Assembly: GCF_000317065.1 (NCBI RefSeq)
Contig: NC_019701.1
Coordinates: 186,001 to 250,000, forward strand
Reading direction: 5' to 3'
Length of the DNA stretch: 64,000 bases
Origin: Pseudanabaena sp. PCC 7367
Lineage (GTDB): Bacteria > Cyanobacteriota > Cyanobacteriia > Pseudanabaenales > Pseudanabaenaceae
A program made the translations under genes and the position numbers. A model generated the notes under the pieces. The model was not told where the DNA came from. It did not search any database and saw only the letters and a program-made list of their open reading frames with translations. This document shows, one piece after another, positions 1-8,267 of the stretch. How positions within the stretch are numbered: the stretch's first letter is position 1; every line of letters starts with the position of its first letter.

Positions 1-522
1 GGGTGATTGAGTAAATTTGCTTGTGCTTTCTAATCTAAATTCACTTAATCTGCGGTCTTTTGTCTGTTATTGCTGTAGCACTACTGATATAGCAACTGAT
101 ATAGCAATAGTAACCTGCGACGAAAATTTAGATCCAAAGTTCCGATCGCTTAGGTGCTTTAGGTGCTTTGGCTGAATATTAGTTTGAGAAAACAAATCAC
201 CAAGGTCGCAATCGGGGTTTTGGATGATTCTTGATGATAATAAGCAGGAGATTATGATAACAAGCAGGAGATTACAAATATCGGCCGAACTCAAGTTAAG
301 GATTCTGGTAGTTCCGCACCTGATCGTTATTGTAATTAATATTTAGCCACAGGATCGAGGCTGGTTCAAGATTACTTTGATCAAATCCTTGCTTTTGGCC
401 TACCAAGCAATCAATACCTGTCGCATAGGGTTCAAAAACGCCAAGAACCAAAAACTCCAAAATCAAAAAAAATCTCAACGGCTGATCAAAGACTGTCAAA
501 GACCTACCACCTACCTAGTAAC
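1..522. other. Left-edge region without a convincing gene
   Basis: No protein I can recognise is encoded here; the two short minus-strand open frames have no family resemblance and no clear ribosome-binding site. The sequence carries several short direct duplications: a 12-nt pair (ACTGATATAGCA) near 83-106, a 9-nt pair (TAGGTGCTT) at 151-168 and a 20-nt imperfect pair at 235-254 and 255-274. Confidence 0.6.
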
Positions 523-969
523 TTAAGACTGTCGGGCGGCTTGTAGCTCATTCAATTGCAAGTTCTGGCTGCGAATCCGGCGTGACAACAGGCGAATAAT
601 ATTGATCGCAATGCCAGGGGTTTCATCGATCGCCTCATAGAGCTGTTGCTGGGTTAGCACCAAGCATTCACAATTAATTACTGCTGTGATCGAGGCCGAT
701 CTTGGCTCCGCATCAAATAAAGACATTTCCCCAAAGCAACTGCCTTTGTCCAAAAGGGCTAAATCTTTTTCGCCAATGTGTACCCGCACCTTGCCAGCCA
801 CAATAATATAGAGCGATCGCCCCTCCTGCCCCTCCGCAAAGATGGTTCTGTTGGCAGGATAATAGACTTCGGTCATGATCGAAGCCAGACGCACCAGAAA
901 GTCGTCGCGCAATTCTTTAAAAATAGGCACGCCTCGCACTAACAGGAGGCGATCGAGGCTAGTTAACAT
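523..969 (-). CDS. Cyclic nucleotide-binding domain protein (CAP_ED only)
   Basis: The 148-residue protein is essentially one Crp/PKA-type cyclic-nucleotide-binding domain. The phosphate-binding cassette FGEMSLFDAEPRSASI keeps the Glu and Arg that bind the ribose and phosphate of cAMP or cGMP in this family, so ligand binding is likely. No helix-turn-helix follows, so it is not a transcription factor of the usual Crp length (about 220 residues). It is probably a cytosolic sensor module. The ATG at 969 is preferred over the GTG one codon upstream because a GAGG-rich Shine-Dalgarno lies just ahead of it. It lies downstream of, and on the same strand as, the nucleotide-transporter/HEAT gene, about 520 bases away. 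Proteins joining that transporter, HEAT repeats and this domain are known, so the two may act together (inference). Confidence 0.85.
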   Translation of the reverse strand: MLTSLDRLLLVRGVPIFKELRDDFLVRLASIMTEVYYPANRTIFAEGQEGRSLYIIVAGKVRVHIGEKDLALLDKGSCFGEMSLFDAEPRSASITAVINCECLVLTQQQLYEAIDETPGIAINIIRLLSRRIRSQNLQLNELQAARQS

Positions 970-1492
970 CACTCCCCCTCAGCGGAACAGCTTTAACGCT
1001 GTTTTCCTTCTGATATCTTACCTTGTCACTAGCTCTGCCATCGGCGATCGTCAAGCCGTCCCCATTGGGGCAGTTGGATCGCAAGCAGGCGGTAGGGGAG
1101 GGGTTGGACATTGATTGTCTAAGCTGGGTTAAATTTTATCTAGACATTGCTTTATCTGGGTTGTGTGTCTGGGGGTTTGTCTGGGTTGTGTGTCTGGGGT
1201 TGCAAATAAATTACTGGAGATTACCAAAAATCTGGTTTATGGTTGAAGTAATAGAACTTGAACAATCCATGCTAGCTATTGGTGTTTGAGGTGGGCTGTG
1301 TCATGACGCTCACAGATATACCTCACAGATATACACAACTAATTTTGCTATTTCGATCACCGATCGGCAACTTGAAAGAGAAAATTTTTAGCTACTGATT
1401 CGCTAGAGACATTAGCACATTGTTTTGGCGATCGCCTGCTAAAAAAAATATTTTTGGCTGTCTTTACTGTTATTAAAGCTTAGAACTGACTT
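970..1492. other. Intergenic region with a 25-nt-period tandem repeat
   Basis: No supported gene. A 20-nt unit rich in G and T occurs twice with a 25-nt period (1155-1174 and 1180-1199). The plus-strand open frames here have biased composition caused by the repeat and match nothing I recognise. An AT-rich weak inverted repeat near 1438-1457 lies just past the stop of the transporter gene and could help end its transcript, but the stem is poor. Confidence 0.5.
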
Positions 1493-4447
1493 TTAGACAT
1501 CATAGAAACCACCATTTTCACGGAAATAAGTAGCGATCGCCCTGGCCTGAGCGCCAACCAGCTTGTCTCGATCGTTTTCCAGCCTGGGTAGCAACTTGTG
1601 CAAAGCCCTCGGTGAAGCCACCTGCAAATATGCCATCACTGCTTCGCGCACAAATCCGGCGGAATGCTCCAAACAGGCCAATACATCGGCGCTATGCAAA
1701 CTCCACCATTGGGTACGAGCCACATGGAAACAACAGGCCAAAGTCCAATCCGAGAGGCAATAACGCAGCCCCACCAGATAGCGCAGACGTTTGATCCCCG
1801 ACATTGGTTGATAGGTATAAATTTCTGCCAGGGCACGCAATCGTTCCGCCAGCGGGCGATTATCTACGATCGATAAAATGCACTGCTTGCAACTGAGATC
1901 GAAGGTATTATCTAAAATCTCAATTCCCCTGGCCACATTGACCTTAGCCTTGGAACTAAGATTAAACTCTGCGGCCTGGATCGCGGAGGGGGCATAGAGC
2001 AATCGCATCAACATAAACATCCGCTTAATACAATCTTGCGCCTCGTCTGCTAGGGCATTACGGAGTAGTTCAGCTTCAGTGGTAGCAATTTGATCCTTAG
2101 GCAGGTCTTGAATTCCGGCCAGCATCTCGCCCATGATATAGAGTTCTTGATGCACCATTTTTTCTACGCCACTACGGCCAATTTTATCGATCGTCGCTTC
2201 GATCCCAGCTTCAGCAGGAATTTTGATCAGTGCCTTTAAAATCGTGCGGCGGCGAGCACCCCAGCTTTCCACCAGCCGATCGCCAAGCAAAGAGATCGCT
2301 GCGGTTGTGCCAATTTTGCCCATAATCTCCCAGGCTCTAAGTCGAATATGGGTCGGGTAATGGGAATCTATACCCAGTTGATCGAGGTAATCCAGGGCAT
2401 CATCACCCAATTCAATCAGTGCCTCATAGGCTGCCTGTCGGGTTGCCTTGTAATGAAGGCCACGAATCAGCGAGGGATAAAACTCCTCCGCTTTGGTAGC
2501 CGCGATCGCCCCCAGCAGAGTGCAACGCACTTCGATCGAGCGATCCTGGAGCAATTGGGGCACATAGAACCGTAGCGATTGTAAATAGGCCGCATCCGCC
2601 AACGCCCGACAACCCAAGACACGATCGGATTGATAGGGGCTGGTCAACATCTGCCGTAGGGTATTGGTGGCCTCGGCTACCTGCTCCGGTGTGCCAAACC
2701 GCATCATCATCGCTACTGCGGCACTGCGCACCAAGGGGTTCTGGGCTGGTTGTAAATAATTCCGTAACCCCGACACATCCGGCACCGGATCGGCCAACAT
2801 GCTATATCTCAGGCTCAAGGCTTTCACGTCTGGCGTGGTAGTAGGGGCATAGAGCAACTCCCGCACCGTGGGTAAATATTTCTCCTCCGCTGGTTGCAGC
2901 AACATCGCTTCCAGGCTGCGTTTTTGCATCTCTGGGGTCATTTGGGGGAGCAATGGCGAGAGGATTTCCCCCACCATCTCTGGGGCTACCTGGGTGAGCA
3001 ATTCCACATATTGATCGCTGGCGGATTCCGCCCTGGTCAATGATTCGGAAACAGCGCGGCGGACTTCCTTGGCATCGACATTCACCAGGCTGAGCTGGCC
3101 CCGCTCCACATTTTGAATCAATAATTCCGTATAACCCTGTCGCAGCAACAAAATTACCACCAACCAGGCCAGTGCCAGGGTAATAATCACGATCGCAAAG
3201 GATCTGGCAATCGTGCTTTCGCCATACCCCATAAATCGATCGAACAATTGGGTCATACCCCAGATAAACAATCCCGCCCCACCCGTAGACAGAGGGTCAG
3301 CGATCCCCCGCACCTGGGATTGCACCCGCGATCGAAACTGTTCTGGCACTGGCTGGAACAATACTGGCGCAGTGGTAGCCACGATCGTGAATCGGAATAG
3401 CTCATCAAAGAACTTAACCGCCACAAACCCCCACAGCAACATTGAAGTAAATCCGGTAAAAGCGCCAGTGGCAGCGATCGCAATCGGCGGCATCATTACC
3501 GCGATGAATAATCCAATTCGCTCAATGATTCGGCTGGAGCCAAATAACTGCAAACAAAGCTTAAAAATGCCCAGAATACCGCCAAAGATCCCCACAAACT
3601 GGGCGATCGCAATTTCTGTGCTGTAGGTGGCATTGAGCTGGGAATAGAACTGATAATCGATCAGGAAAAATAAGATCTGGGCGGCAATGAAGAAAATAAA
3701 TAGCAGTGCTTTGTAATTGCGGATATTGCCCTTCAGCCGCATGGCCGACAGTTCGCTTTCCGCGTCCGGCGTATAGACTGAATTGGGAAAAGCCTGCCGA
3801 TAGCGTTGCGAGACATAAAACAAAATCACCGCACCCAGCATCAACATTACAAACGAGGCCAGCGCCACATTACTAATGCCGATCGCCCTGATGATGAATG
3901 GCAACGAAAAGCCACTAATGATCTCAGCCACAATAATGCCCGTACTCACCAGCGGAAATGCCCGCTTGACTTCACGGATATTAAATAGCTGGTTGGCGGC
4001 AATGTCATTGTTAACATTACTGAGGGTATAGATCGCTTCCACCCACAGGCGCATCGCAAACACAGTGGTGGCATAGACGGCAGTACCCTTTAGCCCCAAT
4101 CCATACCAAAATCCGAGCAAAGGCAGCGCCAGCAATACCGACACGGTCAACATCACAATCCGCAATGGCAAATGTCGTTGCAACCAGGAATAGAACACGC
4201 CCAGGGTAGTAACGATCCCAGCCGTGGCCATATATACCAGGGTGAGCGCCTGCACCGAATATTCACCCAAGAACAAAGCGGCACTGGTGGCCTCCAGCCA
4301 GATCGCGCCGATCGAAATGGAGGCATAGAACAGAAACATCAACAGGGTGCGTTCTGCCTCTTCTGGGCGTAAATTCACCCACCTGAGGATACGGCGGGCA
4401 AGTGGATTGAGTTGTTTACGAGGCTGGGTGGGGGATACCGCAATCAT
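1493..4447 (-). CDS. Npt1/Npt2-type nucleotide transporter-like membrane protein with HEAT repeats
   Basis: A protein of 984 residues. Roughly the first 430 hold about a dozen hydrophobic helices resembling the ATP/ADP translocase (Npt1/Npt2) branch of major-facilitator proteins, beginning with the typical NLRPEEAERTLLMF segment. The remainder, about 440-980, is soluble and made of HEAT-like helical repeats (for example the LVRSAAVAMMMRFG and IRLRAWEIMGKIG units). It is probably a plasma-membrane protein with a large cytoplasmic scaffold; the substrate cannot be read from sequence, and true nucleotide exchange is unproven in free-living cyanobacteria. The open frame extends 37 codons upstream, but the ATG at 4447 matches where similarity to the family begins. 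In related bacteria the same architecture continues into a cyclic-nucleotide-binding domain, which here is a separate gene downstream. Confidence 0.75.
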   Translation of the reverse strand: MIAVSPTQPRKQLNPLARRILRWVNLRPEEAERTLLMFLFYASISIGAIWLEATSAALFLGEYSVQALTLVYMATAGIVTTLGVFYSWLQRHLPLRIVMLTVSVLLALPLLGFWYGLGLKGTAVYATTVFAMRLWVEAIYTLSNVNNDIAANQLFNIREVKRAFPLVSTGIIVAEIISGFSLPFIIRAIGISNVALASFVMLMLGAVILFYVSQRYRQAFPNSVYTPDAESELSAMRLKGNIRNYKALLFIFFIAAQILFFLIDYQFYSQLNATYSTEIAIAQFVGIFGGILGIFKLCLQLFGSSRIIERIGLFIAVMMPPIAIAATGAFTGFTSMLLWGFVAVKFFDELFRFTIVATTAPVLFQPVPEQFRSRVQSQVRGIADPLSTGGAGLFIWGMTQLFDRFMGYGESTIARSFAIVIITLALAWLVVILLLRQGYTELLIQNVERGQLSLVNVDAKEVRRAVSESLTRAESASDQYVELLTQVAPEMVGEILSPLLPQMTPEMQKRSLEAMLLQPAEEKYLPTVRELLYAPTTTPDVKALSLRYSMLADPVPDVSGLRNYLQPAQNPLVRSAAVAMMMRFGTPEQVAEATNTLRQMLTSPYQSDRVLGCRALADAAYLQSLRFYVPQLLQDRSIEVRCTLLGAIAATKAEEFYPSLIRGLHYKATRQAAYEALIELGDDALDYLDQLGIDSHYPTHIRLRAWEIMGKIGTTAAISLLGDRLVESWGARRRTILKALIKIPAEAGIEATIDKIGRSGVEKMVHQELYIMGEMLAGIQDLPKDQIATTEAELLRNALADEAQDCIKRMFMLMRLLYAPSAIQAAEFNLSSKAKVNVARGIEILDNTFDLSCKQCILSIVDNRPLAERLRALAEIYTYQPMSGIKRLRYLVGLRYCLSDWTLACCFHVARTQWWSLHSADVLACLEHSAGFVREAVMAYLQVASPRALHKLLPRLENDRDKLVGAQARAIATYFRENGGFYDV

Positions 4448-4861
4448 ATTTTGGCGCTGGGGATAGGCGATCTGCCGTATGTTACTACACAAGTCAAATC
4501 GACGGGAGTGCTGCAGGAGTGTTAAGCAAAACTCGATCGCTGCTGCTGTCCTCAGCAAGTCCGTAACGAGGTGGCAATATTATTTTTCAGATTGATATAT
4601 AACCGCGATCGTCTTTCTACCAGGCGATCGACTTGGGAAAAGCATGATCATCTCCACCACAATCCAGTGATTTGAGTTGGTTATTGATAGTTATTGCGAT
4701 CGCAACCGATGATTTCGTGCGCCAGCCTTAAGTATAAAAAAAATCTATTTGAAAATCTATTCAAGCTTTATTTATTGATATGCTTGATGCCCTATTGCCT
4801 ATTATCCACCCTAATCAAGCGCAATGATATTTGAGTGATGCGACTAAATAGCTTAAATAGT
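4448..4861. other. Intergenic region upstream of the transporter-HEAT gene
   Basis: About 410 bases between the transporter start and the end of ubiD. It contains several HIP1-core CGATCG sites and an A/T-rich stretch near 4735-4790. No gene, structured RNA or clear promoter was identified. Confidence 0.5.
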
Positions 4862-6373
4862 CTAAATATCGTAGCCAAATAAATTCGGATCAACCTCACC
4901 CAATTTAATATCACCGAGGCCATATTCCGCCCAGCGTGAATCGCACAGCTTAGAGGTTTTTGGATCACTCTCCAACACATCGCCCCACTCATGCTCGGTT
5001 TCCGGCGGGATCTTGGTGGTGGCATCGATCCCCATTCGACCGCCGAGGCCAATCTTTTCACTGGCAAAATCTAGGGAGTCAAACGGCGTGCTGGGCAGAA
5101 TAAACACATCCCGCACCGGATCAACTTTTGAAGACAGCGCCCACACTACTTGTCTTGGATCTCTAATGTTTATACCTTCATCCACCACGATCACAAATTT
5201 GGTGTAGGTGAACTGGGGCAGAGCCGACCAGAACGCCAACGCCGCCCGTCGCGCCTGACCGGGATAGGCTTTTTTAATCGAAATAATCGCCGCCTTGTAA
5301 CTGAGCGCCTCCATCGGCAAAAAGAAATCGGTAATTTCCGAAACTTGCTGACGCAGGATCGGCGTATAGATCCGATTCAGGGCGATCGCAATCATCGCTT
5401 CTTCCTTGGGTGGCCGACCGCTGAAGGTGGTTAAATAGACCGGATCTTGACGGTGCGTAATGCACTGGAACCTGACTAACGGAGAGTCTTCGATTCCGCC
5501 GTAATAGCCCATGTGATCGCCAAAGGGCCCATCGGGTAGGTATTCACTGGGATCGATCGTCCCCTCCAGGATCATTTCCGCCTGGGCTGGCACATCAATG
5601 TCGATCGTTTTGCATTTGGTGAGCTGAACGCCCTCGCCACCATAGAGTCCGGCAAAAATCCATTCTGATAAATCTACGGGAATCGGCGTGGCTGCCGCCA
5701 TGATCAACAGCGGATCGATCCCCAGGGCGATCGCAATTTCCAGCTTTTTGTCCATCTCCTTCGCCTTACGCAAATGCCGCGCCCCACCCCGCACCGAGAG
5801 CCAATGGACGGTCATGGTGTTTTTCGATTGCTGTTGAAGCCGATAGACGCTGACATTGGGGATGCCATTTTCGGGGTCTTTGGTGATCACCAGGCCAAGC
5901 GTAATCACCCGACCGGCATCCTTTGGCCAGGGGCGGATCAGCGGCAGCAGGTTTAAATCCACCGCATCGCCTTCAAGCACCACTTCCTGACAGGGCGCAG
6001 TACCAAATAATTGTTTCTGGGGGCGACCCTTAACCACGTCGAACAGGATCTTGCCAAAATCGATCGCCTGAGAGATTTTCTTGGGCGGCTTGGGGCTTTG
6101 CAGCTTGCCCAGTTTTTCGCCCAGCGCTTCCAGCTCCATCTGGTCTTCCATGTCCATTGCCCAGCAAACCCGCTCCACTGTGCCCATCAGGTTCACCGCC
6201 ACGGGGATGCTCGCTCCTTTCACGTTCTCGAATAGCAGCGCCGGCCCTCCTGCCCGTAACATTCTGTCGCTAATTTCGGCGATCTCCAGGTCGGGATCAA
6301 CCTCGGCGGTGATTTTGCGGAGTTGACCGCGTTGTTCAAGCAGGTTCAAAAAGGAGCGCAGATCGCGGGGCAT
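4862..6373 (-). CDS. ubiD: UbiD family decarboxylase (plastoquinone-type)
   Basis: A full-length UbiD protein (503 residues). In this family a prenylated FMN cofactor drives non-oxidative decarboxylation of 4-hydroxy-3-polyprenylbenzoate; in cyanobacteria the expected role is an early step of plastoquinone-9 synthesis. Visible signatures are the N-terminal MPRDLRSFLNLLEQRGQL, the prFMN-binding NVSVYRLQ segment, and the active-site region around PDGPFGDHMGYYGG, with acidic residues where the catalytic acids sit in the family. The protein should be cytosolic or loosely membrane-associated. The UbiX flavin prenyltransferase it needs is not in this window. It is transcribed away from the PadR cassette that begins about 110 bases upstream of its start. 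Confidence 0.93.
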   Translation of the reverse strand: MPRDLRSFLNLLEQRGQLRKITAEVDPDLEIAEISDRMLRAGGPALLFENVKGASIPVAVNLMGTVERVCWAMDMEDQMELEALGEKLGKLQSPKPPKKISQAIDFGKILFDVVKGRPQKQLFGTAPCQEVVLEGDAVDLNLLPLIRPWPKDAGRVITLGLVITKDPENGIPNVSVYRLQQQSKNTMTVHWLSVRGGARHLRKAKEMDKKLEIAIALGIDPLLIMAAATPIPVDLSEWIFAGLYGGEGVQLTKCKTIDIDVPAQAEMILEGTIDPSEYLPDGPFGDHMGYYGGIEDSPLVRFQCITHRQDPVYLTTFSGRPPKEEAMIAIALNRIYTPILRQQVSEITDFFLPMEALSYKAAIISIKKAYPGQARRAALAFWSALPQFTYTKFVIVVDEGINIRDPRQVVWALSSKVDPVRDVFILPSTPFDSLDFASEKIGLGGRMGIDATTKIPPETEHEWGDVLESDPKTSKLCDSRWAEYGLGDIKLGEVDPNLFGYDI

Positions 6374-6472
6374 GGATTTTAATTGTTAAGTTATGTTGCT
6401 TTTCTATTTTAGTGGGTGGTGGCGGCTTGTGGGCGATCAAAATGAATTTTGGTCAGTATCAGCAAGATGCTC

Positions 6473-6500
6473 TTGTAAGGTGATAAATGTGTGGTATAGT
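6473..6500 (+). promoter_or_regulatory. Candidate sigma-70-type promoter of the PadR cassette
   Basis: A TTGTAA hexamer (6473-6478) and a TATAGT hexamer (6495-6500) are separated by 16 bases, close to the bacterial consensus, and the start codon of the PadR-like gene lies 32 bases beyond the -10. The -10 overlaps an inverted repeat, which suggests autorepression (inference). Confidence 0.5.
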
Positions 6501-6517
6501 CAATTTATACCTATACC
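6493..6517. promoter_or_regulatory. Inverted repeat, candidate PadR operator
   Basis: The arms GGTATAG (6493-6499) and CTATACC (6511-6517) are a perfect 7-bp inverted repeat with an 11-base spacer. A second overlapping pairing, GGTATA with TATACC at 6506-6511, has a 7-base spacer. It covers the candidate -10 and ends 14 bases before the PadR-like start codon, where a self-regulating repressor would bind. PadR proteins commonly bind dyad-symmetric sites in their own promoters; that this one does so is inference. Confidence 0.55.
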
Positions 6518-6531
6518 AATCATATTTCACA

Positions 6532-6897
6532 ATGGCTAAACAAAAGAAGAAGCCAGACAATCCTGATCCTATGGCAATAACGCAAGCAGAAGAACTTGTG
6601 CTGTCTACATTACGCTATGGTAGAGAATTCTATGGGTTAGCAATCTGTGAAGCTGTAAAGCAAGCTAGTGGTGGTTCACGGACAATTGGCCTAAGTAGAG
6701 TTTACTCTGTGCTTAAAAGGCTTGAGGAGAAGGGCTATGTAACATCAAGGTGGGGAGACGAGGCACCCTCCGAGCTAACTGGTGCGCGTCGGCGCTATTA
6801 CAAGATAACTGGTGCTGGTTCAAATGCCTTAGATATTAAGGAAGCTTATTTGAAAGGATTGGGAACATTTGAGCCCGTGCTTAGGGGGGCGACATGA
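6532..6897 (+). CDS. PadR-family transcriptional regulator
   Basis: A 121-residue protein with a PadR-type winged helix: an N-terminal helix (ITQAEELVLSTLRYGREFYGLAI), a recognition region (LSRVYSVLKRLEEKGYVTSRW) and the wing with RRRYYKITGAGSNAL. The short C-terminal part is consistent with a small PadR that dimerises through one helix. It probably represses its own cassette through the inverted repeat just upstream. The ATG at 6532 is chosen because the region ahead of it is promoter-like and the lysine-rich MAKQKKK start is typical. The next gene starts inside its stop codon (ATGA), so the two are translationally coupled. The cassette has no CGATCG site and is visibly AT-rich compared with its flanks, which points to horizontal acquisition. 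Confidence 0.85.
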   Translation: MAKQKKKPDNPDPMAITQAEELVLSTLRYGREFYGLAICEAVKQASGGSRTIGLSRVYSVLKRLEEKGYVTSRWGDEAPSELTGARRRYYKITGAGSNALDIKEAYLKGLGTFEPVLRGAT

Positions 6898-7622
6898 TTG
6901 AGATGACCAACACAGAATGCGAATTGCTTCTATCAGAGGCTTTCAGTAAATTTATGGGTAGAGGCAAAGAAATTTCTAAAGATAATAATGGTTTAATCCC
7001 CATCGAAGAAGTTTTTAAGGATTTACACGAGTTTGTGAAGTCAATTCTGAGGATTTTCTTATTGAAAGAATTTCTTTCAGAAAAGCAAGTATTTGTCTTG
7101 TATATTTTTAGACTTGCACTATACAGAAATGAATTTGTTGGTTTATCAGCGCTTCCTCTATTTCTTTACGGAATTGAGGCTAGGCTAAATGAATTAAAGA
7201 TTCAAGCCCAATTGCTTCCCTTCGTAATTGATTGCTTTTTTAAACTTATTTACTTGGATAGTTTTTTCGCTTCAAAGCAAAGGAGACTGCTTGCATCCTG
7301 CAAAGAACTTATCGGTAAATTTGCTGGACACAAGTCTTTTGGAAAATCATTGCCTGTGAATGAGAGTAAATTGTCCGAGAACATGTTAAGAAAGCAGGCA
7401 ATGGTAATTGTTTGGTTCTCTAATCATCTTCGGGTAATGGCTCCAGAAGAATGGAGCAGCACTCAAACTCAAAGTGAGATGTTTGACATTGAAGAAAAGA
7501 TGTATAAAAACGCAGAGCGGCACCCCAGTTATATTGTCTCTTCAACTCTCATTCTTGATTTATTGTCAATAGCATTCAAGGTATTAGCAAAACGAGTAGT
7601 TACAGCCAAAAGAATTTTGTAA
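6894..7622 (+). CDS. Unknown protein of the PadR cassette
   Basis: I do not recognise this 242-residue protein. It is rich in Leu, Phe, Lys and Glu and appears largely alpha-helical, with moderately hydrophobic segments (LRIFLLKEFL, VFVLYIFRLALY, VIDCFFKLIYLDSFF) too broken by charge to be confident membrane spans. No enzyme motif is visible. The start ATG overlaps the PadR stop by four bases and has a strong G-rich Shine-Dalgarno (AGGGGGG) within the PadR gene, so it is expressed as part of that operon. Codon use is A/T-biased and no HIP1 site occurs in it, unlike neighbouring genes. It is a likely effector or target of the PadR switch, but any function would be a guess. Confidence 0.7.
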   Translation: MIEMTNTECELLLSEAFSKFMGRGKEISKDNNGLIPIEEVFKDLHEFVKSILRIFLLKEFLSEKQVFVLYIFRLALYRNEFVGLSALPLFLYGIEARLNELKIQAQLLPFVIDCFFKLIYLDSFFASKQRRLLASCKELIGKFAGHKSFGKSLPVNESKLSENMLRKQAMVIVWFSNHLRVMAPEEWSSTQTQSEMFDIEEKMYKNAERHPSYIVSSTLILDLLSIAFKVLAKRVVTAKRIL

Positions 7623-7656
7623 TTTTTGAGAATTTTCTGCTGAGACCCCAATAAAT

Positions 7657-7917
7657 ATGTTTGTATTTAAAAAGAAAAAGCCTGATAAGCCATTAACAAA
7701 AGCAAAATACTTATCCAAACATGGATTGTCACTAATAGTTGAGGACGGAGAAATATTTTTCGGATTACGGTGTGATCAAAAAGCTGCTACTAACTTTCTA
7801 AAGTGGTTTATCCCAATAATTCTATCTCTAGCTGGTCTGGCTCATGTGTTAAATGCTCAACCTTCTACACAGAAAACCTTACCCCCGCAAGAGACCAGAC
7901 TAGAGCAGAGACAATGA
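7657..7917 (+). CDS. Small unknown protein with one membrane segment
   Basis: An 86-residue protein with a lysine-rich N-terminus (MFVFKKKKPDKPLTKAKYL), a short segment in the middle with beta-like character (LSLIVEDGEIFFGLRC) and one probable transmembrane helix (FLKWFIPIILSLAGLAHVL), followed by a polar tail. It follows the unknown helical gene by 34 bases on the same strand and shares its AT-rich composition, so it is taken as the third member of the PadR cassette. The family is not recognised. The cassette ends just before a convergent minus-strand gene. Confidence 0.55.
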   Translation: MFVFKKKKPDKPLTKAKYLSKHGLSLIVEDGEIFFGLRCDQKAATNFLKWFIPIILSLAGLAHVLNAQPSTQKTLPPQETRLEQRQ

Positions 7918-7927
7918 GAGATGGTAA

Positions 7928-8224
7928 CTACTCAGCCGATGGGGTAACCTCAACAGCAACGATCTCACAAGTCGTATTCCTGAAAACCAAACTAGACCCC
8001 AGATCCCGCGCTTGCCCCACGCCAGTGCAACCCTCCTTCACCACATACACCAACCCGATCTCATCCGCCACATACCGATCCGCCCCGACCCGTTCCAGCT
8101 CATACCGCGCCCCCTCGACGATCGGCGGTTGCGCCCGAATATACAGCCGCCACATCTGCGAAAACAGATAGATAAACAGGAAAAAAGCGACCAGATTAAA
8201 CAGCGTATCAAAAATAGTCTTCAC
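7928..8224 (-). CDS. Small membrane-anchored hypothetical protein
   Basis: A 98-residue protein starting at a GTG. It has one N-terminal transmembrane helix (LFNLVAFFLFIYLFSQMWRLYI) followed by a roughly 65-residue domain of beta-strand character with two cysteines (EGCTG and NTTCEI) that could form a disulfide if that domain is outside the cytoplasm. Function unknown. It lies 43 bases downstream of the AbrB-family membrane protein on the same strand and may be co-transcribed with it. Its end converges with the PadR cassette, and CGATCG sites reappear here, marking the native side of that boundary. Confidence 0.55.
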   Translation of the reverse strand: MKTIFDTLFNLVAFFLFIYLFSQMWRLYIRAQPPIVEGARYELERVGADRYVADEIGLVYVVKEGCTGVGQARDLGSSLVFRNTTCEIVAVEVTPSAE

Positions 8225-8267
8225 CGCAGCAGGTAGCCCGACCCTACCAATCTAGCACCTGCGCCAA

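Noticed and set aside
361-375. GGTTCAAGATT, resembling a tRNA T-loop
   Set aside because: No matching acceptor stem or anticodon arm around it; no tRNA was found in any gap.
67-499. Two minus-strand open frames of about 70 codons
   Set aside because: No family resemblance, no Shine-Dalgarno, and they run through short direct duplications.
3213-3626. 137-codon plus-strand frame
   Set aside because: Antisense to the transporter-HEAT gene, whose protein similarity is clear; composition is typical of a shadow frame.
6532-7917. PadR cassette considered as a toxin-antitoxin or phage remnant
   Set aside because: No toxin fold, integrase, phage gene or attachment-site repeat could be recognised; left as an unknown accessory module.
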